From positions 1 through 64,000 of the forward strand of contig NZ_WNKF01000012.1 in NCBI RefSeq assembly GCF_010119225.1: 64,000 nt of DNA, read 5' to 3'. Below the pieces are notes generated by a model. The model was not told where the DNA came from and did not search any database. It saw only the letters and a list, made by a program, of their open reading frames with translations. Made by a program: the position numbers and the translations under genes. Numbering within the stretch: position 1 is the first letter of the stretch; the number at the start of each line of letters is the position of its first letter. Of this stretch, positions 1 to 8,444 are shown in pieces. The DNA is from Cyclobacterium roseum (GTDB taxonomy: Bacteria; Bacteroidota; Bacteroidia; Cytophagales; Cyclobacteriaceae).

Positions 1-48
1 ATTTTTGGTGCATTCCTAATTACCATTTTTGGTGCATATTCAATTACC
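1..48. repeat. two 24-bp tandem repeat units at the left edge
   Basis: Positions 1-24 and 25-48 are two units that both begin ATTTTTGGTGCAT and end AATTACC, differing at a few central bases. The array may continue left of the window. Read in the frame of the following fragment they would encode two copies of a FWCI-like peptide, so they could be coding or intergenic. Confidence 0.55.
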
Positions 49-245
49 GACTACATTGTGTTGAAGACATGACTTTACCTCCTCTTGAGGCACAATTCCA
101 ACTGCTTGATGCTTCAGGTAATCCCACTATTTCGTTTAGAGAAGGGGAGGATATACTATTTGACTACCGAATTTTCAATTCAGGAAATAAGGATGTTACA
201 TGGGAAGGCACCAATGATGGACATTTACCCATATTTCAAAAATGA
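3..245 (+). pseudogene. C-terminal fragment of a secreted-type protein
   Basis: This frame is open from the left edge to a TGA at 243-245. From the ATG at 69 it would give 58 residues containing PPLEAQFQLLDASG and FREGEDILFDYRIFNSGN. That pattern resembles the beta-sandwich domains of exported Bacteroidota proteins, but no named family can be assigned. No signal peptide is visible in the window, and the stretch from 3 to 68 encodes the 24-bp repeats. It is either the tail of a gene starting left of the window or a degraded remnant. The amino-acid composition looks coding; the function is unknown. Confidence 0.4.
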
Positions 246-511
246 TAAGCTAATTTTTATATTAACATTACAATAATATTATAATTTTTTCCAATATCTT
301 TATTCTGGATTAGTATAGGATTTGTAGTGTCTGTCCTTTTTTTATCAGGAAGCGGTGTAATCCCAAGAAAATTATGCTATTTGAAGACTAAGGCATAGCC
401 AGTTTGTGATGAAGTAGATAATAGCAAAGAACCTGTTTATTTTAAAGTGGCTCCACCAAGTTGCGGATAATTCATTGTATTATCTGGGTTTAATCATAAA
501 ATGACTTAATT

Positions 512-1978
512 ATGTTTCTAAATCAATTCTTACTGACCAGATCTCATAATTTTAAAGAAAAATGGAACCAATTAAATTGGAAAAAGGAATCTATTGGAAA
601 TGGGGATTTTACCCTTTTTTGCCATCCAACCATCAACCTGGTTAAAAACTCCACGGGGAATCCAAGTTTATTTTTAATTGGGTCTCTATATGATTGGGAA
701 TTCCCTGAATTAACTGACCAAGAAATCATCGACGAATTGTCAAAAGGTTCAGCGTCAACATTGTTTGATAGGGTTTCAAAATATACCGGAGAGTTTATCA
801 TTATTTTTTCTTCGGATGAATCATTATTTATTTTTCATGATGCGACTGGTCAAAGAGAAATCTATTATGATTTATCGTTTGATAATGTTGCCTCACAAGT
901 TACCTTGCTTGCTCAGGGAATGGAATTGATTCCTCATGACGATAAACATGCGATTGAATTTTTTAATTCAGAAGTATTTAAGAAACGAAAGCTTCTCCTT
1001 GGCGATTCGACACATGTTAAGAATGTTAAACATTTTAATTGTAACCATTTTATTGATCTTAAAAGAGGAAAGGTTACAAGATTTTATCCCAATAAATATT
1101 TGCCTGAAAGGTCTGTTAATGATGCAGGGAGGAAAGCAGCGACCATGATTAAAGGCTATTTAAAAGCAATCTCTAATAGACACGAAAAAATTGCCTTGGC
1201 AGTCACCGGAGGCTATGACAGTAGAATATTATTTTTAGCAAGTTTAGAGATTCCTGAAGAAAAATGCACCTATTACGTCTTGAAGCGTTTAAACATGCCT
1301 GATAATCATCATGATATTGTCCTATCCGGTAAATTAACTCGTGCTTACGGTAAAAAACGCGTCATTATAGATGCTTCTAAAATTCCAAAAATGAAGGATA
1401 TACTAGATGTGCAAAAAAGCCTGGATTTTCCTCCAAGTGAAGTTTTAGAAGATGCTTTTAAAGGCCAGGTGTACATCAATGGTAATGTCTTTGAAATCGC
1501 AAGAAGCGTTTTTGGATATGCAGAAAATGTTACCGCTGAGGATTTGACTTTTATTACAGGGTATGGGAAATTAAAATTCCCTACGTTAGTATACAAGGAA
1601 TGGCTAAAGAATACGTCGGAGTTTAAAAAGTTAGGTTATGATGTGATGGATTTCCTGTATTGGGAAGATCGGATGGGAATTTGGCTTAGCAAGGGTCGGA
1701 CCGAACAATTGGCATTAAATAAAGCAATTAAATCTCCATACAATTCAAGACAACTCGTTGAAATTTTACTTTCTGTTAATAAAAAGCATAGAGGTTTGCA
1801 CCATAATGTATTACAGAAAAAAATTATTGCCATTTTGTCAGAAAATAATAAGGAAATAACAAAATTACCCATTAATCCTACCCGACTAACAAAGTTTTAT
1901 ACACTATTATTCAAAATGAATTTATACAATACATTTAGGTATGTTGGGGTAAAGTTACGATTGCTAGGTGAATTCTAG
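512..1978 (+). CDS. asparagine synthase-like protein without the N-terminal nucleophile cysteine
   Basis: The 488-residue protein has the two-part architecture of class-B asparagine synthetases. An N-terminal glutaminase-like domain carries HDATGQREIYY (around residue 110). A C-terminal ATP-pyrophosphatase domain has the PP-loop TGGYDSR near residue 231, which normally binds ATP to adenylate a carboxylate. The protein starts Met-Phe, so the Cys2 needed to hydrolyse glutamine is missing. It should therefore use ammonia or another amine, as in asparagine-synthase-like ligases and cyclases of polysaccharide or peptide modification clusters. No precursor peptide or glycan genes are visible beside it and it stands alone in an AT-rich region. 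The amidotransferase-like fold is fairly certain; the substrate is unknown. Confidence 0.75.
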   Translation: MFLNQFLLTRSHNFKEKWNQLNWKKESIGNGDFTLFCHPTINLVKNSTGNPSLFLIGSLYDWEFPELTDQEIIDELSKGSASTLFDRVSKYTGEFIIIFSSDESLFIFHDATGQREIYYDLSFDNVASQVTLLAQGMELIPHDDKHAIEFFNSEVFKKRKLLLGDSTHVKNVKHFNCNHFIDLKRGKVTRFYPNKYLPERSVNDAGRKAATMIKGYLKAISNRHEKIALAVTGGYDSRILFLASLEIPEEKCTYYVLKRLNMPDNHHDIVLSGKLTRAYGKKRVIIDASKIPKMKDILDVQKSLDFPPSEVLEDAFKGQVYINGNVFEIARSVFGYAENVTAEDLTFITGYGKLKFPTLVYKEWLKNTSEFKKLGYDVMDFLYWEDRMGIWLSKGRTEQLALNKAIKSPYNSRQLVEILLSVNKKHRGLHHNVLQKKIIAILSENNKEITKLPINPTRLTKFYTLLFKMNLYNTFRYVGVKLRLLGEF

Positions 1979-2506
1979 AAATATAAATAACTTTTTTAAA
2001 ATTTGTAATTTTAAATCTGGATTCGACGAATTTGAAAAATTACGGTATAATGGGTGAATCGTAGGATTGCGAACCCATATAGATAGAATTATGTATTGGG
2101 TTTGTAGTGCCAGTTCGGACTTCATGCGGGATAGGCTGTGATTACATGAACCAGTCTGTTTGGAGATTGGGCCACAGCAGCGCTATGGTGGAATCTTAAG
2201 CAGCTATGGCGTAGCGGATTTTGTCCGCCGTGGTAAGTTAGAAATCAAGGCATCAACACATCTTACCTACGACAGGATAAGGCACCTGGTGTACAATCCA
2301 GCGCCATTGGGATGTTCGATTAAAACCTACCATCAATCCATCAGATGATCAGCCTCCACTTTTTTTGCTGCCCCTACCGAAGCCCGACTCCGCTCAGGCA
2401 CCCAAGGCAAGGCATCCAACCAGCAGTGGACCTTAATTGAAGTCAACGACGGTACCCTGTGTAAAATACCCGAGAATAAACGTCGAGCGTGGCAATGGTG
2501 AAAAAT
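1979..2506. other. intergenic region without a supported gene
   Basis: About 530 bases separate the plus-strand asparagine-synthase-like gene from the 3' end of the minus-strand NHL gene. An open frame at 2160-2348 has no recognisable domain or start signal. The stretch includes the small hairpin GGCG..CGCC around 2207-2232. The sequence could hold a decayed mobile element, but I recognise none. Confidence 0.4.
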
Positions 2507-3574
2507 TTATACCCGGTGCAATTTATACGGATACACCCCATCGGCATTCCACTGGCAGACATACAGGTTTTTGTCCCGGTCCAGGCAAACATCGTGACAA
2601 TGCCGGAATACCGGTTGTTCCTGTAGCATGAGTGTCAATTTTCCATTTTCATACTGAGGCTCGGTACCTCCCGGATTGGAGATTACCCGGTTTTCCTTGT
2701 CCAGAATGGTGACAAAGCCGCGGTTCAGTTGCATGTTATAATTGCCCTCCGTCATGCCAAAGCAGACCCCGGAATACAGGTTTTCTCCGTCCAGCACCGG
2801 CCGGCTGATAAAGGCTCCCGGCAGGTAATGCTCTTCCAAATACTCCCCGGACAGGGTAAATCGTTTGAAGGTATTTTTGATGCGGGCAGAAACCAGTAGC
2901 GTGGGATCACCGGGAGCCCGGTAATCGATGGCTACCCCGTGTGCCTGTTTGAATTTATCGGGTTGCAGAAAACTGTCGCCTCCAAATTTCCGAATAAAAT
3001 TGCCCGTCGCATCAAATTGCAAGATAAATTGCGCCCCGTAACCATCCGCCACGTAGATGTCACCGTTAGGACCGATGGCGGTTTCCGTTGGTCGGTAAGG
3101 CATTTTTTCATCGTAGGAACCGATTGCTGCCGGATGCGGCAGTTCCAGGAGCACCCGGCCCTCCAGGCTGCACTTGACTACCTTTCCCTGGCCCGTGTCG
3201 GTGATGAACAAAAACTGTTCGCCTCCTTCATCGGACAAGGTCAATCCATGGGCACCCGGAAAATCCAAGGTCCAGCTATCCACTAATCTTCCCGAAGGCT
3301 CGTAGATCAGGATGTTGTTTTGGGGATGATCGGTTAGGAGGATCAACCGATTTTTCTGATCCAGCACCATCTCGTGACAGTTTTTGACCGGGAAGCGGCT
3401 GGATTCGGCCCGACTCCAGTTTTTTTCTACCCGGTACCGGAAATTGCCGTGCCCCAATACTTCTTCCTCCAGTTTGGGACGGCCGGGGAGGATATGAAAC
3501 AGGGGTAGCCCCGAAGCCATCAACGTGGTGCTTCCTGCGATTGTTTGCTGAATGAATTTTCTTCGGCTGCGCAT
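2507..3574 (-). CDS. NHL-repeat beta-propeller protein, Tat-exported
   Basis: About 355 residues. The N-terminus MRSRRKFIQQT followed by a hydrophobic stretch is a twin-arginine signal, so the protein is probably folded before export. The body contains NHL-type repeats such as RPTETAIGPNGDIYVADGYG and KFKQAHGVAIDYRAPG, matching six-bladed propellers related to peptidylglycine-lyase-like proteins. I chose the ATG at 3574 over one nine codons upstream because it puts the twin arginines at the N-terminus and leaves a 10-bp gap after the DUF1501 stop. It is the last gene of a three-gene minus-strand operon with the DUF1501 and DUF1553 proteins. A binding or scaffold role is inferred; no catalytic motif is evident. 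Confidence 0.8.
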   Translation of the reverse strand: MRSRRKFIQQTIAGSTTLMASGLPLFHILPGRPKLEEEVLGHGNFRYRVEKNWSRAESSRFPVKNCHEMVLDQKNRLILLTDHPQNNILIYEPSGRLVDSWTLDFPGAHGLTLSDEGGEQFLFITDTGQGKVVKCSLEGRVLLELPHPAAIGSYDEKMPYRPTETAIGPNGDIYVADGYGAQFILQFDATGNFIRKFGGDSFLQPDKFKQAHGVAIDYRAPGDPTLLVSARIKNTFKRFTLSGEYLEEHYLPGAFISRPVLDGENLYSGVCFGMTEGNYNMQLNRGFVTILDKENRVISNPGGTEPQYENGKLTLMLQEQPVFRHCHDVCLDRDKNLYVCQWNADGVYPYKLHRV

Positions 3575-3584
3575 CGTATATGGG

Positions 3585-5039
3585 TTAGGCCAGGATATCA
3601 TTTACCACCTGGCCGTGAACGTCCGTCAGCCGGAAGCGCCTGCCCTGGTGTTTGAAGGTAAGCTTTTCGTGGTCAATCCCCAGCAGGTGAAGCAGGGTGG
3701 CTTGAAAATCATGCACGTGAACGGGGTTTTGGGCCACGTTATAACTGAATTCGTCTGTTTCCCCATAGACCATGCCTTTTTTTACCCCGGCTCCGGCCAT
3801 CCACATGGTAAAACATCCCGGATGGTGGTCCCGTCCGTAGTTGTCGGCTGTAAGCCTGCCCTGGGAAAAACTGGTACGCCCAAACTCTCCTCCCCAGACC
3901 ACCAGGGTGTCTTCCAGCAATCCCCGTTGTTTGAGGTCCTGGATCAAGCCCGCCGTAGCCTGATCGGTGCTGAGCGCCTGCCTTTTGATGCCTTTGGGTA
4001 AGTTGCCGTGCTGATCCCAGCCCATGTGGTACAATTGAATAAATTTTACGTCCCGCTCAGCCAGCCGCCTTGCCTGAAGGCAATTGGAGGCGTAGGTGCC
4101 AGGGATCCGGGCATCTTCTCCGTACAATTCGTAGATGTAATCTGGTTCGTTTGAGGTGTCCACCGCATCCGGAACGGAGTTCTGCATTTTGTAGGCCATT
4201 TCGTATTGGCTGATTTTGGATTGGATTTCCGGGTCTTGCCAGATATCAAATTGCTGCTCGTTCAACTGCCGGATATGGTCCAGGGCTCTTCTTCGGTCAT
4301 GGTCCTGTACGCCATGGGGATTGTTGAGGTACAGCACCGGGTCTTTGCCCGAGCGGAATTGGATGCCCTGATGGTGGGAAGGCAGGAATCCATTGCTCCA
4401 GGCAGTAGAATTCAGCGGTTGGGCGCCCGAACTCTTGGATAGCAGCACCACAAAGTTGGGCAGGTTTTCGTTATCACTGCCCAGTCCGTAGCTCAGCCAG
4501 GATCCGATGGAAGGCCTGCCGCTTAGCTGAGAGCCCGTCTGCATAAACATGACGGCGGGTTCGTGGTTGATGGCTTCGGTAATCATGGATTTGACGATGC
4601 AGAGCTCGTCCACTACCTGTGATGTGTAGGGAAACAAGTCGCTTACCCAAGCTCCGGATTGGCCGTATTGCTTGAAATCATAGATCGACTTCACCAGGGG
4701 GAAGGTGGATTGATCGGCCACCATGCCCGAATTTCGCTGGGTACCCTGTACAGACGGGGGGATTTCTTTCCCATGCCATTTGGCCAGGGAGGGCTTGTAA
4801 TCAAAGGTTTCCAGCTGCGAGGGTCCACCCGATTGAAAAAGGTAGATCACGCGTTTAGCCTTGGCGGGAAAATGGGTACCCGACAGGATGCCTCCTGGTC
4901 CGGAAGTACCCAGGCTGCCGGCCAGGGAACCCGTTTGCCCCAAGAGACTGGAAAGGGCGATGGATCCAAAGCCCAGGGAAGCTTTTTTTAAGAATCCCCT
5001 TCTGCTTTCTCCAAATTCGGTATGATCGTATCGACTCAT
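3585..5039 (-). CDS. DUF1501 protein (alkaline-phosphatase/sulfatase-like fold), Tat signal
   Basis: The 484 residues begin with ESRRGFLKKASLGFGS, a twin-arginine signal. Family hallmarks are visible: GGPSQLETFDYKP near the N-terminus, WGGEFGRTS, and GRDHHPGCF in the C-terminal third. The family is related to the alkaline phosphatase superfamily, but its substrate has not been established. DUF1501 proteins are nearly always encoded beside DUF1549/DUF1553 cytochrome-like proteins, as here: the upstream gene stops 11 bases before this start. Co-expression and a shared extracytoplasmic role are likely. Confidence 0.88.
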   Translation of the reverse strand: MSRYDHTEFGESRRGFLKKASLGFGSIALSSLLGQTGSLAGSLGTSGPGGILSGTHFPAKAKRVIYLFQSGGPSQLETFDYKPSLAKWHGKEIPPSVQGTQRNSGMVADQSTFPLVKSIYDFKQYGQSGAWVSDLFPYTSQVVDELCIVKSMITEAINHEPAVMFMQTGSQLSGRPSIGSWLSYGLGSDNENLPNFVVLLSKSSGAQPLNSTAWSNGFLPSHHQGIQFRSGKDPVLYLNNPHGVQDHDRRRALDHIRQLNEQQFDIWQDPEIQSKISQYEMAYKMQNSVPDAVDTSNEPDYIYELYGEDARIPGTYASNCLQARRLAERDVKFIQLYHMGWDQHGNLPKGIKRQALSTDQATAGLIQDLKQRGLLEDTLVVWGGEFGRTSFSQGRLTADNYGRDHHPGCFTMWMAGAGVKKGMVYGETDEFSYNVAQNPVHVHDFQATLLHLLGIDHEKLTFKHQGRRFRLTDVHGQVVNDILA

Positions 5040-5050
5040 TTTCTTCGTGT

Positions 5051-8000
5051 TTATCTGATGGTGTATCCGTCCGTGGTATTCATGATGCCGTTGATAACGG
5101 TAGCCAGGGCTGCCACCTGAACGGGATCCAGGTTCGGTTTGGTGGGATGGCTCCCCGTGCTTAAATAGGCCAGCGCCTCGTTTTTATTTTGGGAAAACCG
5201 TTCGGTCTCCTCGGTATAAAACTGTTGTAAAATCTCTTTTTCTTTGGGCTTCGGCTGTCGGCCGGTACTCAATTGGAATGCGTTTTCCAGTCGCTGTTCC
5301 GGTCCATATTTTGTAATCAGCTTTTCTGCCGTCACCCGGGCTGCTTCCACAAACTGAGGATCATTAAGCAGCACTAAGGCTTGCAGAGGTGTGCTGGTTT
5401 CGGTGCGCTTTACGGTGCATTCGGCTCGGTCTCCCACATCAAAAATCATCATGGAAGGAGGACCGGAAGTTCGCTTCCAGATGGTGTAAAGGCTTCTTCG
5501 GTACAGCCCTTCCCCCGGTTCCTGCAGGTAGCGGTAGCGCCAGGACTTGGTGCTGATTTCGTCCCATAGCCCTTCCGGCTGGTAGGGGTAGGCACTTTCA
5601 CCTCCAATTTTGGGGGCCAGAAGCCCGCTTATGGCCAGGGCATTGTCCCGGATCATCTCTGCCGTCATGCGAAAGCTGGGCCCCCGGGCCAACAAAACGT
5701 TTTCAGGATCTTTCTCCTGCAATTCAGGACTGGTTCCGGAGGATTGCCGGTAAGTAGCCGACATCGCTATCAACTTGTGCATTTTTTTGATGTCCCAGCC
5801 GGATTCACGGAAAGTCACCGCCAGCCAGTCCAACAGCTCGGGATGGCTGGGCAGGCTGCCCTGGCTGCCAAAATCATCCGAGGTTTTTACCAGTCCATTA
5901 CCGAAATGCATCTGCCAGAGGCGGTTGACAAATACCCTTGCGGTCAGCGGATTTTTCGAATCGACCAGCCATTGGGCCAGGCCCAGCCGGTTTTGCGGGT
6001 AGTCGGTCGTTTCCCCGGGGATGACCGACTCCGGAACGTTGGGGTAGACCTGTTGGGTGGGGGCACTGTACAGGCCCCGGTCCAGGATATAAGTGGGTCT
6101 GGGTTCGGGAAGATCTCCCATCACCATGATTTCCGGGATGTCGTTGGTGTGCTGGGCCCGTTGCTTCCGGTATTCCCATAGCGATTTTCGAAGCTTTTTG
6201 GCCTGCTCGTTGGTAGATTTGAAAACATGCTGACGGATCAGTTTCCGGTCAGATTCATTCTGAGGGTTTTCGATCAGCATTTTTGCTTTTTCCGGGTCGT
6301 TGGCAAATTGCACTTCCAGCGCGGTCAACTCCCGCTTGTAAATCTTCAACTGATCCAGACCACCGTTAAGAAAGGTTTTCATCTTGTCCCGCACACCCAG
6401 TACAAAGCCTCTAAAGCCATAGGTATGGATATCCGGTTCAAACAGGATGGACTTGTAAATGTGATCCGCTTCCACTTCTACCGGCACTTTTTCTCCATTC
6501 AGGTAAATGCCGATACCGGAAGCCTTTCCCATGCCATCGTAGGTAATGCTGATATTGGACCATTCTTTTGGCGGGATGGGGTCCCGGGTTTTTACCTGCA
6601 GGGCATTGGTGGGCCAGCTGTAGGCTATGATGAAATTGAGGCGGTTGTCTTCCAGGAACAGCGAGTAACCTTTCAGCCCCAGTCGGATATCCTCGCAGTG
6701 GGTAAATAAGACGGCTTCTTTATAAACGGTATCCGGGAAGACGGAGAGGGAAACGGAAAAGGGATCTGTTTGGTCAAACCAGCCTACTTTTTCGGGAAGG
6801 GAAAGGGTGGTAAAATCGTTGATAAAGATGCCCTTACCGCGTATCCCTTCCGCAATATCGGGTTCGCGTATCAGTGCCGGTCCGGAGTTTCCGGACCAGC
6901 CGGGATTTTTAAAGGACTTGCCACCTGGCTGGGGCGTTAATTTATCAAAATCGTGGGAAGCCACCAGGCCCTGGGTTTGCAGCTGCTTTAGCCCCGCATG
7001 CAGGGCTTCGGGACTTGACTGCCGGTCATCCGGTTCCGTTTCAGCTAATTCCTGCAGTTCGGATTCCGTCGTGTGAATTTGCTTGTCCAGGTAGTCCAAA
7101 AGTTTATCCTGCTCTTCATTGGTCAGTAGCAGGGAAGGACCGGGTACCTGTCCCGGGCCGTAGACGGCTGTTCCCAGTTCGTTGGTGCTATTGAAATAGG
7201 CGGAAAACTCGAAATAATCCTTCTGGCTGATGGGATCGTATTTGTGGTCGTGACACCGGGCGCACTCCATGCTCAATCCCAGAATGGCTTTCCCAACGGT
7301 ATTGGTGCGGTCGGCCACGTACTCTGCCCGGTATTCTTCAAAGACGATGCCTGCTTCGGAATTTCGTTTATGCAGCCGGTTAAAGGCAGTGGCGAGTATG
7401 CTCTCCTGGCTTGGATTTTCGATCAGGTCTCCCGCAATTTGCCAGGTAATAAATTGATCGTAGGGCATGTTTTGGTTAAATGCCTCGATCACCCAATCGC
7501 GGTAGGGGCTGAAATCCCGGTGTTTGTCATCCAGGTAGCCGTCTGAATCGGCATAGCGGGCCACGTCCATCCAGTCGGCCGCCATGCGTTCCCCGTAGGC
7601 TGGGGAGGCGAGCAGCCGGTCCACCAGTTTTTCGTAGGCATCTTCGGAAGTATCCGAAACAAACTGCCGGATCTCCTCCAGGCTGGGGGGAAGCCCGGTC
7701 AGGTCAAAGCTCAGGCGACGGATCAACATCTCTTTACTTGCCTCAGGAGCGGCTTGCAAACCGGAGGCCTGAAGCTTTTCGGCCACAAAAGCGTCGATTT
7801 CATTCCGTGCCCAATCATCGGTTTCGAGGTTTGGCTGGTTCGCTATTTCCGGTGGGATAAAGGACCAGTGGGGTTTGTACTCGGCACCCTGCTCAACCCA
7901 CTTGGTGAGGATGGCAATTTCCTCCGTGCTGAGGCTGAGGTTGGAATCCGGTGGAGGCATGACGAGTTCCTTGTCCTCCGATAAGATACGGTTTACCAGC

Positions 8001-8299
8001 TCGCTTTTGCCCGGTTTACCGGGCACGATGGCATGATTACGTGTGTTGCTTTTTAGTGCGGAAAAGGCAAATTCCTCCCGGTCCAGCCGGAGATCGGCTT
8101 CCTGATTGGCTGCGTCCGGACCATGACAGGCAAAGCATTTGTCGGAAAGGATGGGCTTGACGTGGTAATTGAAGTCGATGGCTTCGGGCAGCTCCTGGTA
8201 TGCCTCCTGGATTTTCTCCGGTTTTTCCCAGCCGCAACCGACCCAGCCCAGGGACAAAGCGATGAGCGGTAAAAGATGTTTGAAGCGGCGAGTTTTCAT
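5051..8299 (-). CDS. large PSCyt1-DUF1549-LamG-DUF1553 (PSD1) lipoprotein
   Basis: About 1082 residues from the ATG at 8299, which yields MKTRRFKHLL, a hydrophobic stretch and a lipobox-like GWVGC; a longer start 24 codons upstream would bury this signal. A c-type haem site CFACH lies near residues 55-59 (PSCyt1 domain). It is followed by the DUF1549 region with RLSFDLTGLPP and CARCHDHKYDP, a second CxxCH. A LamG/concanavalin-like insert follows (roughly 490-670), then the DUF1553 domain with ARVFVNRLWQMHFG. Proteins of this layout are abundant in Planctomycetes and some Bacteroidota, and are suspected to act on polysaccharides or in extracytoplasmic redox, unproven. It is first in the operon with DUF1501 and NHL genes and divergent from a wHTH regulator. 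Confidence 0.88.
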   Translation of the reverse strand: MKTRRFKHLLPLIALSLGWVGCGWEKPEKIQEAYQELPEAIDFNYHVKPILSDKCFACHGPDAANQEADLRLDREEFAFSALKSNTRNHAIVPGKPGKSELVNRILSEDKELVMPPPDSNLSLSTEEIAILTKWVEQGAEYKPHWSFIPPEIANQPNLETDDWARNEIDAFVAEKLQASGLQAAPEASKEMLIRRLSFDLTGLPPSLEEIRQFVSDTSEDAYEKLVDRLLASPAYGERMAADWMDVARYADSDGYLDDKHRDFSPYRDWVIEAFNQNMPYDQFITWQIAGDLIENPSQESILATAFNRLHKRNSEAGIVFEEYRAEYVADRTNTVGKAILGLSMECARCHDHKYDPISQKDYFEFSAYFNSTNELGTAVYGPGQVPGPSLLLTNEEQDKLLDYLDKQIHTTESELQELAETEPDDRQSSPEALHAGLKQLQTQGLVASHDFDKLTPQPGGKSFKNPGWSGNSGPALIREPDIAEGIRGKGIFINDFTTLSLPEKVGWFDQTDPFSVSLSVFPDTVYKEAVLFTHCEDIRLGLKGYSLFLEDNRLNFIIAYSWPTNALQVKTRDPIPPKEWSNISITYDGMGKASGIGIYLNGEKVPVEVEADHIYKSILFEPDIHTYGFRGFVLGVRDKMKTFLNGGLDQLKIYKRELTALEVQFANDPEKAKMLIENPQNESDRKLIRQHVFKSTNEQAKKLRKSLWEYRKQRAQHTNDIPEIMVMGDLPEPRPTYILDRGLYSAPTQQVYPNVPESVIPGETTDYPQNRLGLAQWLVDSKNPLTARVFVNRLWQMHFGNGLVKTSDDFGSQGSLPSHPELLDWLAVTFRESGWDIKKMHKLIAMSATYRQSSGTSPELQEKDPENVLLARGPSFRMTAEMIRDNALAISGLLAPKIGGESAYPYQPEGLWDEISTKSWRYRYLQEPGEGLYRRSLYTIWKRTSGPPSMMIFDVGDRAECTVKRTETSTPLQALVLLNDPQFVEAARVTAEKLITKYGPEQRLENAFQLSTGRQPKPKEKEILQQFYTEETERFSQNKNEALAYLSTGSHPTKPNLDPVQVAALATVINGIMNTTDGYTIR

Positions 8300-8339
8300 G
8301 GCTATTGGGAATTTGAATACGATTTTTGACTTTTGGGTA

Positions 8340-8361
8340 TTTTCCAAATATACTTGGAAAA
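8340..8361. promoter_or_regulatory. inverted repeat in the divergent intergenic region, candidate operator
   Basis: TTTTCCAA, six bases, then TTGGAAAA: perfect 8-bp arms lying 41 bases upstream of the DUF1553 gene and about 84 bases upstream of the regulator gene at 8445. The location suits an operator of that regulator; binding is inferred. Confidence 0.45.
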
Positions 8362-8389
8362 ATCCGGGCAATGCAAGGCAAAAAACCGT

Positions 8390-8422
8390 TTTGTTAACTG
8401 TTAAAGTTATTGATTATCTTTA
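8390..8422 (+). promoter_or_regulatory. Bacteroidota-type promoter for the wHTH regulator
   Basis: TTTG at 8390-8393 and TATCTTTA at 8415-8422, 21 bases apart, approximate the TTTG / TAnnTTTG consensus. The start codon follows 22 bases downstream of the -7 element. Confidence 0.4.
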
Positions 8423-8444
8423 AGAAATAAAAGAAAAGTACGGG

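Noticed and set aside
1-48. CRISPR array start
   Set aside because: The two 24-base units are directly adjacent with no spacers.
2160-2348. 62-residue plus-strand frame
   Set aside because: No homology recalled, no promoter or ribosome site, and the composition looks non-coding.
5381-8423. Several plus-strand frames opposite the DUF1553 gene
   Set aside because: They mirror the codon pattern of a long, well-supported gene and have no domains of their own.
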